This document shows positions 12,786-24,290 of a stretch of 64,000 nucleotides of DNA, one piece after another; the first letter of the stretch is position 1, and each line of letters opens with the position of its first letter. Location: NCBI GenBank assembly GCA_037501455.1, contig CM074858.1, forward strand, positions 87,952,501-88,016,500. The letters are read 5' to 3'. This DNA comes from Lantana camara (Eukaryota > Streptophyta > Magnoliopsida > Lamiales > Verbenaceae). The notes under the pieces were generated by a model. The model saw nothing but the letters and a program-made list of their open reading frames with translations. It had not been told where the DNA came from and made no database searches. The position numbers were made by a program, and so were the translations under genes.

Positions 12786-13051
12786 GGGGAAATTACATCC
12801 ATGTCCCCTGAGGTTTGCCATAATTATAATTTAATCCCTGCTTTTTCATTTATTACAAAAAAACCCCTATAAACACTGTTTCTGTTGAGGTCCCTGGAGG
12901 AATAGTGGAAAATATAGGCATACGCTTTTTCGTGTTTTTCAAAAAAGTCCCTGGGAATAGTGTTCATAGGGGTATTTTTGTAATAAACGAAAAAACATGG
13001 ACTAAATTGTAATTATGGCAAATCTTAGGGGATCTGGATGTAATGTCCCCT
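12786..13051. mobile_element. MITE with long terminal inverted repeats
   Basis: About 266 bp with inverted ends: the left end starts GGGGAAATTACATCC and the right end, reverse-complemented, starts GGGGACATTACATCC. The pairing continues inward for most of each arm. Flanks read AATTTTTA and TATTTTTA, an imperfect 8-bp duplication. It has no coding capacity and lies inside the Ty3 LTR, so it arrived later. Confidence 0.7.
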
Positions 13052-13311
13052 ATTTTTATATGTGAATTACTTGTTTTAATTAAGTTGGCCTTGTTTGAAC
13101 CCGTAATTGTTGAACCGAACCAACTTGAACCAGAAAAACCTTGAACCGAACCAGTGAACCGACCGGTCCAGCCTTAAAGGCTGAACCATTTTTCCCTTCC
13201 TTCATTTCACGTAACAACAACAGCAGCTCTTAAGCCAAGGAAGCCAAGAAACCCCAAGTTGATCTCCATCCTTCTCAAGCCAAGATCTCCCTCGACTCTT
13301 CGTCTTTTCTC

Positions 13312-15132
13312 GAAGCGTTTCAAGCCACCCAAGAATGCTCTTCTCGCAGCTTGATCCCCTCTCCATGGTAAAGCTCGAATTTTCAAAACTTCTAACTTGA
13401 AGCTCTCTAGAGATAGTCCACCAACTTGACTACAATCTAACTAGTAAGGATGCTAGTTCTCTAGTTAGTGTTTAGGCTTAACTTAGGGTTTATTTGATCT
13501 TGGAGAAAGGATGGTGTTCAACACATGAACCAAAAGAATTGTCTATTACTCTCTAAGGGGAGCTCGAGCTCCCCTATATATAGGAGGGAGAGGGGCGGCC
13601 AAACCTAGTCCTATTGGACTAAGGATTTGGTCCCTCTCTCCTATTACTTGATCATCAAGTAATTTTGAACTTTGACTTTGAATTCTAATTCAAATCAACT
13701 TTTAAGAGAGCTAAAATATCCAAACCCTTTTGGATATTATTATACTTTATTTATTAATAAATAAATAACTTATTTATCTAATTAATTAATTCGTAATTAA
13801 TTAAATAGATTATTTTTCTCCAAAATAAGATTTTCTTTTTAATTCAAAATTAAACCAAAGTCTATTAAATAATTAACACATTAATTATTTAATATATATA
13901 TATATACAATATATATATACACGTGTGAGACACGTGTCCCAAGGACACGTGCTACTCATGTGACCCACACGTGTGGTTTCACACGTGTGGAACCCTCTCG
14001 GCTCGATTAACTCGTTTAATCATTTCAAAGCCTCAACTCAGGTAACCAAGTTGTGTGTGACCCTCTAGGTTCTCAATTCAATTAGCAATGACCCTAATTA
14101 ATTAATTCACTAATTAATTAATCAGTCCACAGATTAAACGACCATAGCCTAGCAACAGGTGTTTAACCCCTAGCTGAATTGGAATGTCTCGATTCAACAG
14201 AACCTTTAAGTCATTGATTCATGTGAGATACAATCCTCCTACTTACTATCTCTCAACCAAGATCTAGGGTAAGGGAATAATCAAAACCCTAATAATCCGG
14301 TCTTGAAGCTAAGTGCATTTCATATCCATTTGATCTCAATCCAAGAAACCCTTTTCTTGATGTCTTGATCTACTGCCTTGGCCAAGGACTCCATATGGCA
14401 TATGAATGACTTACACAATAAGAGATCACCTTGCAAATGCAAGTGTAGGTCCTTTCTTGATTCTCATTCACTTTCATGAGTGACTTGTGCAGCCCCAGCA
14501 TAAGCCTTGAATCAGTTGTCTAAGGCGACACCCTTCAAAGCTTATACCTAAGACTACAGAGTTAACTCATAAAGTGACATGGAACCTCAAGTCTAAGGAT
14601 CAATTAATCACATCAATGACTCGTGAGATATTTCCTAATCTAGAAGTTTCCATTTCCTGAAATAGAAACTTCCTTTCCCATTTAGGAATCTTCTCACACG
14701 GGGCACCTCAGTGAACTTACTTATTGAAGTAAGCACCCTCCTGTATCACGCACGTATAAACTATACACTTTGCACCTCCATGAAACAAGGTGGTCCTTCT
14801 TAAGGGCGTGATCCTACAAGCAAGCCTTAGAGGAGTCAGGATGACACTCCCACTGTCTGTAGGACTCATCGGCTTGGAGTATTTTACTAATCATGACTTA
14901 TGTGATATAGGGCTCGTTTCATGAACCATTTCACCTAAATGGAAGAGTCCTAAAGTCATCAGGATTAGGGGAGTTCTCATACATGCACAGCTAAAGTAAA
15001 CGCATACCAAACAAGAGCATATAAAGAAGTGTTGCCTCAATTCGTTACTTTATTCAAAGATTGTCTGTGATTACAATAAGGAAAAGTACAAAGCGGATAT
15101 ACAATCGGCTTTCTAGGGCACTATTCCCAACA
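13312..15132 (-). mobile_element. Inverted copia LTR, nearly full length
   Basis: On the minus strand it starts TGTTGGGAATAGTG at 15132 and follows the copia LTR to about 13312, short of the expected end by roughly 100 bp. It includes the CACGTG cluster (about 13920-13990) and the TATA box. It lies inside the Ty3 LTR. With the direct copy at 11258-12498 it forms a large inverted repeat. I find no clear duplication because the left end is lost or diverged. Confidence 0.85.
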
Positions 15133-15712
15133 CTTTATATATATATTGTGGGTGTGCGTTAGCCCCCTCACTCAGTCAGTTGACTGACACCTCATTTTAT
15201 CTTTTAGTTTGCAGGATTCCTTTTTGGCTTGAGCTAGGCGGAAGTGAGTCTTCGGAGTCACACTTGTCAGTCTAGCTGGTGTTAGGATGCATTTATCGCA
15301 TACTTTATGTATGTTATGTATTTACGTTTCATACTTGAGGGTTATGTTATATGCTCTACTTAGACTAAACCCGTGTGGGGTTAGTAAGCTAGTATTTGGA
15401 TGTTATTAGATATTGATGATACTTATGCTGATTATTATATTGGTTTATGAATTGATGTCCGGGATTAGGTATTTATGCTAGTTGAACCCATCACCTGGTA
15501 TTTGTTTTAAACGCTTTCGCTATCTATTGTTGTTGGTTTTAATTGCTTCCGCACTCTGAGTTTGTCAAGTTAGATCCGCCTAGCCTAGTGTCTGAGTTGG
15601 TCTCCCGTTCGCCATGATTCGGTTTCGGGCATGGACTTCCTATTTCATGACCGAATCTGGGTCACAGTGCGGGGGATGTGCCATCCTTCGTTTGGGGTGT
15701 TACATCCTTAAG

Positions 15713-15989
15713 TGGTATCAGAGCTAGGGACCCGGATTCGGTGTGCCAGCGAGGAAGCTGGGCCCTTATTGGGGGGTGGACTGTCATAGCCTAAGGTGCT
15801 TGTCCCACATCGGATTTGAGAGTGGTTTGAAGCTGCTTTATAAGTAGTGGATCCCTCTCCCCTGAGTAGAGGCCTTTTGGGTGCACTGGGTTATACCAGT
15901 GGCTCGAAACGTAAAACCGTGCGGCGCTTGGGGTCTACCCTTGGCCAAAGCGGACAATATCGAACGACGGGTCTTTGGGTTGTTACAAA
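15713..15989 (+). mobile_element. One TRIM unit (internal domain plus LTR) bounded by two PBS copies
   Basis: From the PBS (TGGTATCAGAGC, 15713-15724) the sequence is TRIM internal domain, then one TRIM LTR (15782-15987, 206 bp, TGTCATAGCC to TTGTTACA), then AA and a second PBS (15990-16001) that continues into Ty3 leader. There is no second TRIM LTR and no target-site duplication. The unit matches the TRIM at 62212-62692. The LTR has the snRNA-type promoter pair: GTCCCACATCG at 15802-15812 and TTATAA at 15838. Confidence 0.85.
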
Positions 15990-16626
15990 TGGTATCAGAG
16001 CTCTAGGTTGCAAAACTGAGCTCTTGAGTCGTGTTGAGTCTGTCTAGGTCGTACGGCATAGGAATAACTGCGCATTGCATTTGTTTGACTTGATATTTTG
16101 ACCCTTCGGCATGAATTGTTTTGTGGTTATATGATTGTGTGCACATTATGACTTTGATTATGCAACATCTTATTTTATGTGCTTTATAAATTGCAACTAA
16201 TTGTTATATTTACGTGATATATGTGTTACATTTCATTTGCATCTTTAACCAGCATGCATCGAATATAGTGTTTGAATTTCAGGGTGCCCTATGAGTCAAC
16301 ACTGAGATTTCCCTCCGTCAACACTACCTATTGGCACTACAACGAAAACATACCATAATTCGAAGATGAAAGGATTCTTTACCAAGATCAATGTTCATGA
16401 AAAAGGTTCAGATTTGAAGGAATGAGATTTGCTATATTGACTTACTATCTTAAAGTCAATTGAAAGATGAAGTTTGACGAATTTTAACCTTGAGGATTCG
16501 TTCATCTGAAAGTAGTCACCTTGTTAAGAAAATGAATCAATGGAGGAGAATCTGATCAAGTAGAACCATTTTGAAGGAGTTTGATGAGCTTTCGCCTTGA
16601 TGATTCGTTTATTTGGAAGTAGTCAC
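15990..16626 (+). mobile_element. Ty3 leader and decayed start of its internal region
   Basis: The second PBS is followed by a leader close to the Tekay one. After about 16280 there is no usable frame. Two related blocks of about 100 bp each end in AAGTAGTCAC (near 16510 and 16620); the second is cut by the solo LTR and resumes at 18561-18591. The internal region then stops at a junction with copia sequence, so most of this element is gone. Confidence 0.6.
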
Positions 16627-18560
16627 TGTTAGGAATAGTGCCCTAGAAAGCCGATTGTATATCCGCTTTGTGCTTTTCCTTATTGTAATCACAGGAAATC
16701 TTTGAATGAAATAACGAATTGAGGCAACACTTCTTTATATGCTCTTGTTTGGTATGCGTTTACTTTAGCTGTGCATGTATGAGAACTCCCCTAATCCTGA
16801 TGACTTTAGGACTCTACCATTTAGGTGAAATGGTTCATGAAACGAGCCCTATATCACATAAGTCATGATTAGTAAAATACTCCAAGCCGATGAGTCCTAC
16901 AGACAGTGGGAGTGTCAACCTGACTCCTCTAAGGCTTGCTTGTGGGATCACGCCCTTAAGAAGGACCACCTTGTTTCATGGAGGTGCAAAGTGTATAGTT
17001 GATACGTGCGTGATACATGAGGGTGCTTACTTTAATAAGTAAGTTCACTGAGGTGCCCCGTGTGAGAACATTCCTAAATGGGAAAGGAAGTTTCTATTTC
17101 AGGAAATGGAAACTTCCAGATTAGGAAATATCTCACGAGTCATTGATGTGATTAATTGATCCTTAGACTTGAGGTTCCTTGTCACTTTATGAGTTAACTA
17201 TGTAGTCTTAGGTATAAGCTTTAAAGGGTGTCGCCTTAGACAACTGATTCAAGGCTTATGCTGGGACTGCACAAGTGATTCATGAAAGTGAATGAGAATC
17301 AAGATAGGACCTACACTTGCATTTGCAAGGTGATGTCTTATTGTGTAAGTCATTCATATGCCATATGGAGTCCTTGGCCAAGGCAGTAGATCAAGACATC
17401 AAGAAAAGGGTTTCTTGGATTGAGATCAAATGGATATGAAATGCACTTAGCTTTAAGACCGGATTATTAGGGTTCTGATTATTCCCTTGCCCTAGATCTT
17501 GGTTGAGAGATAGTAAGTAGGAGGATTGTATCTCACATGAATCAATGACTTAAAGGTTCTGTCGAATCCGAACATTCCAATTCAGCTAGGGGTTAAACAC
17601 CTGTTGCTAGACTATGGTCGTTTAATATGTGGACTGATTAATTAATTAGTGAATTAATTAATTAGGGTCACTGCTAATTGAATTGAGAACCTAGAGGGTC
17701 ACACACAACAACTTGGTTACATGAGTTGAGGCTTGAAAATGATTAAACGAGTTAATCGGGCCAAAAGGGTTCCACACGTGTGGCTCACGTGAGTGACACG
17801 TGTCACTGTGACACGTGTCTCACACGTGTGTATATATATATATTATATATATATTAAATAATTAATTAGTTAATTATTTAATAGACTTTGGTTTAATTTT
17901 GAATTAAAAAGAAAGTCTAATTTTGGAGAAAATAATCTAGTTAATTAATTACGAATTAATTAATTAGATAAAAATAAGTTATTTATTTTATAATAAATAA
18001 AGTATAAAATTATCCAAAAATAGTTTGGATATTTTTAGCTCTCTTAAAAGTTGACTTGAATTAGAATTCAAAGTCAAAGTTGGAAAATACTTGATGATCA
18101 AGTAATAGGAGAGAGACAAACCAAATCCTTGCCCAACAAGGAGTTCGGCCGTCCCTCCCCTTTCCTATATATAGGGGAGCTCATGCTCCCCTTTAGAGCT
18201 AATTGACAATTCTTGGTTCATGTGTTGAACACCTTCCTTTCTCCAAGATTAAATTAAACCCTAGGTTAAGCCTAAACACTAACTAGAGAACTAGCATCCT
18301 TACTAGTTAGATTGTGATCAAGTTGGTGGACTTTCTCTAGAGACTTCAAGTTAGAAGTTTGAAGATTCGAGCTTTACCAAGGAGAGGGGATCAAGCCGCG
18401 AGAAGAGCGTTCTTGGGTGGCTTGAAACGCTTCAAGAAAGAATAAAAGAAAAGTAAGTTTTCTATCTTTACGAATTTGGTTGCACGATTGCGAGTCCTAG
18501 ATCCTTTTGTTGGGAAAATTTTTTTAAATTCCGCTGCTTTCTGATTCGTGTTTTCCAACA
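16627..18560 (+). mobile_element. Solo copia LTR with 5-bp target-site duplication
   Basis: A full LTR of 1934 bp, from TGTTAGGAATAG to TTTTCCAACA, flanked by GTCAC on both sides (16622-16626 and 18561-18565). A related local sequence at 16509-16524 reads straight through the same site without an LTR, which supports a real insertion. A solo LTR with matching flanks is the usual product of recombination between the two LTRs of one element. It retains the CACGTG cluster (17775-17828), TATA box and U5 splice-donor motif. Confidence 0.9.
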
Positions 18561-18591
18561 GTCACCTTGTTGATGGAAACGAGTTAATGTA

Positions 18592-21500
18592 GAAACTGCC
18601 CAGAGTACAAGGCTACTCTAAAGAAAGGTATCTTTCTCGTTGAAATAAATCTTTCTATTAATTCTAGTTCTTGGGTACTTGATACCGGTTGTGGAACTCA
18701 TATCTGTAATGATGTACAGATGCTAAGTGAAGTCCAACAACTCAAAGAAGGAGAATGTGTCTTGAAGATCGGCGATGGCTCAAACGTTGAAGCTGAAGCT
18801 TTAGGTACAATTAGATTAGATTTAGGTAGTTTTGAGTTAGTCTTAAATAAAGTCCTTTATGTACCGAGCATTATTCGTAATATAATTTCTGTTCCAATTT
18901 TAGATTGTGAAGGTTATGAAACTTATATTAAAAATGGTAAATACTTTATCAAACAGAACAACTCTTCCGTTCACATCGGTACTCTAAGTAATGGACTTTA
19001 TCTAACTCAGAATATCAATATTATGAATATACAACGAGAAACGAAGCGTAAGAGAGATGACAAAGTTTCAGCTCCCTTATGGCAGGTTTGATTAGGAAAC
19101 ATTTCCAAGAACAGAATTAGCAATATAAACACTTTAGGATCATTCTCTGAAAAATGATCTTAAGGAGTTAACTTCTTGGAAATCCTGTCTCAAAGGAAAA
19201 ATGTCCAAAGTCCCTTTTAAAGGAACTTTGGAACGTGCCATTAAGGTTTTGGATTTGATCCATGCTAATGTTTGTGGACCGCTTAGTGTAAGCACAAGAA
19301 ACAATCATCAGTATTTCATAACCTTTATTGATGACTTTAGTCGGTATGGTTATGTATACTTAATGAAGTATAAATCTGAAGCTTTTGAAAAATTCTTAGA
19401 ATTTCAAAAGGAGGTTGAGAACCAAACTGGTCACAAGATCAAAGCACTTCGATCTGATCGAGGAGGCGAGTATCTTAGTGAAGAATTCCTTAATCATCTC
19501 AAAGATAATGGGATTATCTCTCAGTGGACTCCTCCTGGAACTCCTCAGCTTAATGGAGTTTCTGAGAGAAGGAATCGAACCCTACTAGATATGGTTCGTT
19601 CCATGATGAGTTTCACTAACTTACCACCTTCTTTCTGGGGTTATGCCCTAGAAAGTCCAGTAAAGATTTTGAATCTAGTTCCCTCTAAGTCGTCCCTAAA
19701 ATGCCCTATGAAATGTGGCATGGTAAAATCCCTAGTTATTCTTACTTAAGAATTTGGGGGTGTCCTGCTTACGTGAAGAGGACATTGGGAGATAAGTTAG
19801 AATCTCGTTCTAACTTATGCTACTTTGTAGGTTATCCTAAGGAATCCATAGGATACTACTTCTATGATCAATCTGAGCAAAAAGTGTTTGTTTCCAGAAA
19901 TGCCACTTTTCTAAAGGAACCGTTCCTTAAAGAAAAGAAAGGCAAGATCATAGAATTAGAAGAAGTACAAAGTGATCCTACACCACCCACTAAAGAAACG
20001 TCCCCTTCTGACCAACCACAACCAATCACGAATTTCGATACACACGAAAATCCTCCTCTAAGGCGTTCTGAACGCACTCCTAGACAGCCGGAGAGATGGT
20101 ATGGATTCTTCCATGAAATCTCTCAAAAGGATAATGATCCTTTAACATATGAGGAGGCACTTTCAGATTCTGACTCTGAACAGTGGATAGAAGCCATGAA
20201 ATCCGAAATGGATTCCATGAACTCCAACCAAGTTTGGACCTTGGTAGATTTGCCTGATGGGGTCAAACCCATAGGTTGCAAATGGATCTTTAAGAGAAAG
20301 CTTGGAGTTGATGGAAGCATTGCAGCCTATAAAGCAAGACTGGTTGCAAAAGGATTCACTCAAAGACCCGGCGTGGACTTTGATGAAACCTTTTCACCAG
20401 TTGTAATGCAAAAGTCTATTCGGATCATGCTTGCCATTGCTGCGTATTATGACTACGAGATATGGCAAATGGATGTGAAAACTTCCTTTCTCAATGGTGA
20501 CATTGATAAAGACATTTATATGGAGCAACCCATATGTTTCACATTCAGTGGGAGTGAGCAAAAGGTTTGCAAACTCCAAAGATCAATCTATGGATTGAAA
20601 CAGGCTTCTAGGAATTGGAATATTCGATTTGATGAATCAGTCAAAGCGTTTGGCTTCATTCAAATTTCGAATGAATCATGTGAGTATAGAAAAGAATTGG
20701 AGACCTCAGTGAAATTCTTAATACTTTATGTTGATGACATCCTTCTTATTGGGAATTCGAAGGATGACATGAAAGTGACTAAGTTATGGTTATCGAACCA
20801 ATTCGAGATGAAAGATCTGGGTGATGCGTCCTAAATCCTTGGAATTAAAATCTATAGAGATAGATCTAGAAGGTTAATAGGACTATAATAGTCGATGTAC
20901 ATTGACAAAGTATTGAAGAGATTCAATATGGAGTCAGCAAAGGTTAAGAACCTTCCTATGAGTGTAGGAACATGTCTTTCAAAGAAGATGTGTCCTAAGA
21001 CTAACCTTGAGAAGGAAAGAATGACTCATACACCTTATGCATCAGCAATAGGTAGCATAATGTATGCAATGTTATGTACTCGACCGGATGTGGCTTATGC
21101 ACTTAGTGTTACAAGTCGTTTCCAATCTGACCCTGGAGATGGTCACTGGGCTGCCGTGAAGAATATTCTCAATTACTTAAGAGTACTAAAGATTTATTCT
21201 TAGTTTACGGAGGTCAGAAAGATCTTACTGTCGAAGGATATTGCGATGCAAGCTTTGCATCTGACTTAGATGATTTAAAGTCAATGTCAGGATACATTTT
21301 CTGCCTAAACGGCGGAGCAGTGAGTTGGAAGAGTTCCAAGCAAACGACCACTGCAGATTCGACCACTGAGGCCGAATACTTAGCTGAAAATGATGCAGCT
21401 AAGGAAGGTGTTTGGATTAGAAACTTCATTCAAGAGTTGAATGTTGTTCCTAGCATGAAAGACCCCATTACTGTGTTTTGTGACAACACTGGGGCGGTTG

Positions 21501-21715
21501 CTCAAGCAAGAGAACCAAGATCTCACCAACGGACCAAGCACATTATGAGGAAGTATCACCTAATCCGTGATATTATCAAAAGAGGTGATGTGCTAATCGA
21601 GAGGGTCACATCAGCAGAGAACGTGGCAGATCCACTTACTAAACCCCTTAGTCGAGAAGCTTTCCAAGGTCATCTTCAGAAGATGGGACTTAGAGTAGCT
21701 TTAGAATGGCTTTGA
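18592..21715 (+). pseudogene. 5'-truncated copia pol pseudogene
   Basis: It begins abruptly after the gag zinc knuckle (PEYKATLKKG) and lacks LTR, leader and most of gag. It then carries protease (WVLDTGCGTH), integrase, RT with YVDDILLIG and RNase H ending at the normal stop 21713-21715. Damage includes a stop near 19089, shifts near 19147, 19700 and 21180, and stops near 20832 and 20886. It is very similar to the copy at 25971-29891 and helps to show which changes there are mutations. Its 3' LTR is 21732-23671, which also serves as the 5' LTR of the next unit. Confidence 0.9.
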
Positions 21716-22879
21716 CGGGCAAGTGGGAGATTGTTAGGAATAGTGCCCTAGAAAGCCGATTGTATATCCGCTTTGTGCTTTTCCTTATTGCAATCACAGA
21801 CAATCTTTGAATGAAATAACGAATTGAGGCAACACTTCTTTATATGCTCTTGTTTGGTATGCGTTTACTTTAGCTGTGCATGTATGAGAACTCCCCTAAT
21901 CCTGATGACTTTAGGACTCTACCATTTAGGTGAAATGGTTCATGAAACGAGCCCTATATCACATAAGTCATGATTAGTAAAATACTCCAAGCCGATGAGT
22001 CCTACAGACAGTGGGAGTGTCAACCTGACTCCTCTAAGGCTTGCTTGTGGGATCACGCCCTTAAGAAGGACCACCTTGTTTCATGGAGGTGCAAAGTGTA
22101 TAGTTGATACGTGCGTGATACATGAGGGTGTTTGCTTTAATAAGTAAGTTCACTGAGGTGCCCCGTGTGAGAACATTCCTAAATGGGAAAGGAAGTTTCT
22201 ATTTCAGGAAATGGAAACTTCCAGACTAGGAAATATCTCACGAGTCATTGATGTGATTAATTGATCCTTAGACTTGAGGTTCCTTGTCACTTTATGAGTT
22301 AACTCTGTAGTCTTAGGTATAAGCTTTAAAGGGTGTCGCCTTAGACAACTGATTCAAGGCTTATGCTGGGGCTGCACAAGTGATTCATGAAAGTGAATGA
22401 GAATCAAGAAAGGACCTACACTTGCATTTGCAAGGTGATCTCTTATTGTGTAAGTCATTCATATGCCATATGGAGTCCTTGGCCAAGGCAGTAGATCAAG
22501 ACATCAAGAAAAGGGTTTCTTGGATTGAGATCAAATGGATATGAAATGCACTTAGCTTTAAGACCGGATTATTAGGGTTCTGATTATTCCCGTGCCCTAG
22601 ATCTTGGTTGAGAGATAGTAAGTAGGAGGATTGTATCTCACATGAATCAATGACTTAAAGGTTCTATCGAATCTGAACATTCCAATTCAGCTAGGGGTTA
22701 AACACCTGTTGCTAGACTATGGTCGTTTAATCTGTGGATTGATTAATTAATTAGTGAATTAATTAATTAGGGTTACTGCTAATTGAATTGAGAACCTAGA
22801 GGGTCACACACAACAACTTGGTTACATGAGTTGAGGCTTGAAAATGATTAAACGAGTTAATCGGACCAAGAGGGTTCCA

Positions 22880-22932
22880 CACGTGTGAAATCACACGTGT
22901 GGCTCACGTGAGTGACACGTGTCACACACGTG
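22880..22932 (+). promoter_or_regulatory. Five-copy CACGTG cluster in copia U3
   Basis: Five CACGTG hexamers, most within longer palindromes such as CACACGTGTG and CTCACGTGAG, lie in 53 bp, roughly 350-400 bp upstream of the TATA box. CACGTG is the plant G-box and contains the ACGTG core of ABA-response elements. The cluster recurs at 17775-17828, 31056-31123 and 33294-33360 and, inverted, near 13920-13990, with copy number five to six. It is a candidate enhancer bound by bZIP or bHLH factors; which signal it answers cannot be told from sequence. Confidence 0.75.
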
Positions 22933-23276
22933 TGAATATATATATATTATATATATGTATTAAATAATTAATTTGTTAATTATTTAATAGACTTTGGTTT
23001 AATTTTGAATTAAAAAGAAAGTCTAATTTTGGAGAAAATAATCTAGTTAATTAATTATGAATTAATTAATTAGATAAAATAATTTATTTATTTTGTAATA
23101 AATAAAGTATAAAATTATCCAAAAATAGTTTGGATAATATTAGCTCTCTTAAAAAGTTGACTTGAATTAGAATTCAAAGTCAAAGTTGGAAAATACTTGA
23201 TGATCAAGTAATAGGAGAGAGAGGAACCAAATCCTTGCCCAACAAGGATTAGGATCGGCGCCCCTCTCCGTTTTCC

Positions 23277-23284
23277 TATATATA
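23277..23284 (+). promoter_or_regulatory. TATA box of the copia LTR
   Basis: TATATATA in the context TTCCTATATATAGGGG, conserved among the LTRs of this family. Transcription should start about 30 bp downstream, giving an R/U5 of about 360 bp. Confidence 0.75.
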
Positions 23285-23673
23285 GGGGAGCTCATGCTCC
23301 CCTTTAGAGCTAATTGACAATTCTTGGTTCATGTGTTGAACACCTTCCTTTCTCCAAGATTAAATTAAACCCTAGGTTAAGCCTAAACACTAACTAGAGA
23401 ACTAGCATCCTTACTAGTTAGATTGTGATCAAGTTGGTGGACTTTCTCTAGAGACTTCAAGTTAGAAGTTTGAAGATTCGAGCTTTACCAAAGGAGAGGG
23501 GATCAAACCGTGAGAAGAGCGTTCTTGGGTGGCTTGAAACGCTTCAAGAAAGAATAAAAGAAAAGTAAGTTTTCTATCTTTACGAATTTGGTTGCACGAT
23601 TGCGAGTCCTAGATCCTTTTGTTGGAAAAATTTTTTAAATTCCGCTGCTTTCTGATTCGTGTTTTCCAACAAG

Positions 23674-23685
23674 TGGTATCAGAGC
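23674..23685 (+). other. Primer binding site of the full-length copia
   Basis: TGGTATCAGAGC two bases after the LTR end: the initiator tRNA-Met type PBS, expected for Ty1/copia elements of this group. Confidence 0.92.
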
Positions 23686-23944
23686 CACCTCGTTAATCGT
23701 GTTTCTGATTCGTCTCAATTATTCTGAATTTGGTAGAAATTCTTAGGCTTAGATGGGAATTAGGTATTCATGAGTTCTTTTAGAAAGCCTGAAATACGAA
23801 ACTGTAATTTTTCCTGAATTTCTAAAACTGTTTTCTCAAATCGTGTTTTTGAAAATTGTTTTAGTTGAAATTTATCTAAATCGAATTTTTTAATTGAAAC
23901 GGGTTTTGGAGAAACTTTAAAAATACGAAACGAACACCAAATAG

Positions 23945-24290
23945 GACGAGCCTAGGCGTGCTAGCAAGTCGCACGCCCAGCCCGTCGCCACCGCCCAGCC
24001 CTCCCGCAACCGCGCGGGAGGCCCTCCCGCCCGCGCCTAGGCGCGACTGCTCGCCTGTCCCTCAACCGCGCGGGACAGCCGCCCGCACCGTCCCGCAACA
24101 GAGCGGGACGCCCTGGCCGAGACCGCCCGCCATCGGGCGGGCATTGCTGCGCGCGACAAGCGCACGAGGCACGCGCCCAGCGAGCGCACGCGGGCGGCAA
24201 TTGCCGCACGCTGTGCGCACAGCTGGCGCGCGCGCGCGCCTGATGCCGCGCGGCGATGCCCTCCTTTGGGCGGATGGTTTCGGGCCAATC
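23945..24290. other. GC-rich block in the copia leader
   Basis: About 345 bp of very high GC content in an otherwise AT-rich leader. It is full of short inverted repeats built on GCGCGGGAC, CCCGCC and GCGCGC, so the RNA would fold strongly. A chance frame runs through it (23958-24338, Pro/Arg/Ala-rich) but has no family match and is one of several overlapping frames that exist because GC-rich DNA lacks stops. The matching part of the old copy is hidden by the Tekay insertion, so its conservation cannot be tested here. Confidence 0.7.

Larger units (their letters stand above)
12658..15704 (+). mobile_element. Ty3 LTR, interrupted by a MITE and an inverted copia LTR
   Basis: The LTR begins TGTGACATCCCGAC and ends GGGGTGTTACA, followed after eight bases by a PBS (15713-15724), so it is a 5' LTR on the plus strand. 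Its own sequence is 12658-12785, about 13052-13311 and 15133-15704; the rest is inserted. The downstream leader (15990 on) resembles that of the Tekay element at the left edge, which puts it in a related Tekay-like group. No gag-pol of this element survives in the window. Confidence 0.75.
21732..23671 (+). mobile_element. Copia LTR shared by two internal regions
   Basis: A 1940-bp LTR preceded by the polypurine tract of the truncated copy and followed by the PBS of the full-length copy, so it is both 3' and 5' LTR. Its closest relative is the LTR at 29908-31862: shared private variants, and a 14-15-bp length difference at the CACGTG cluster. The TATA box at 23277-23284 gives a U3 of about 1.57 kb. 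The last 110 bp hold a GTAAGT donor motif. Confidence 0.92.
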
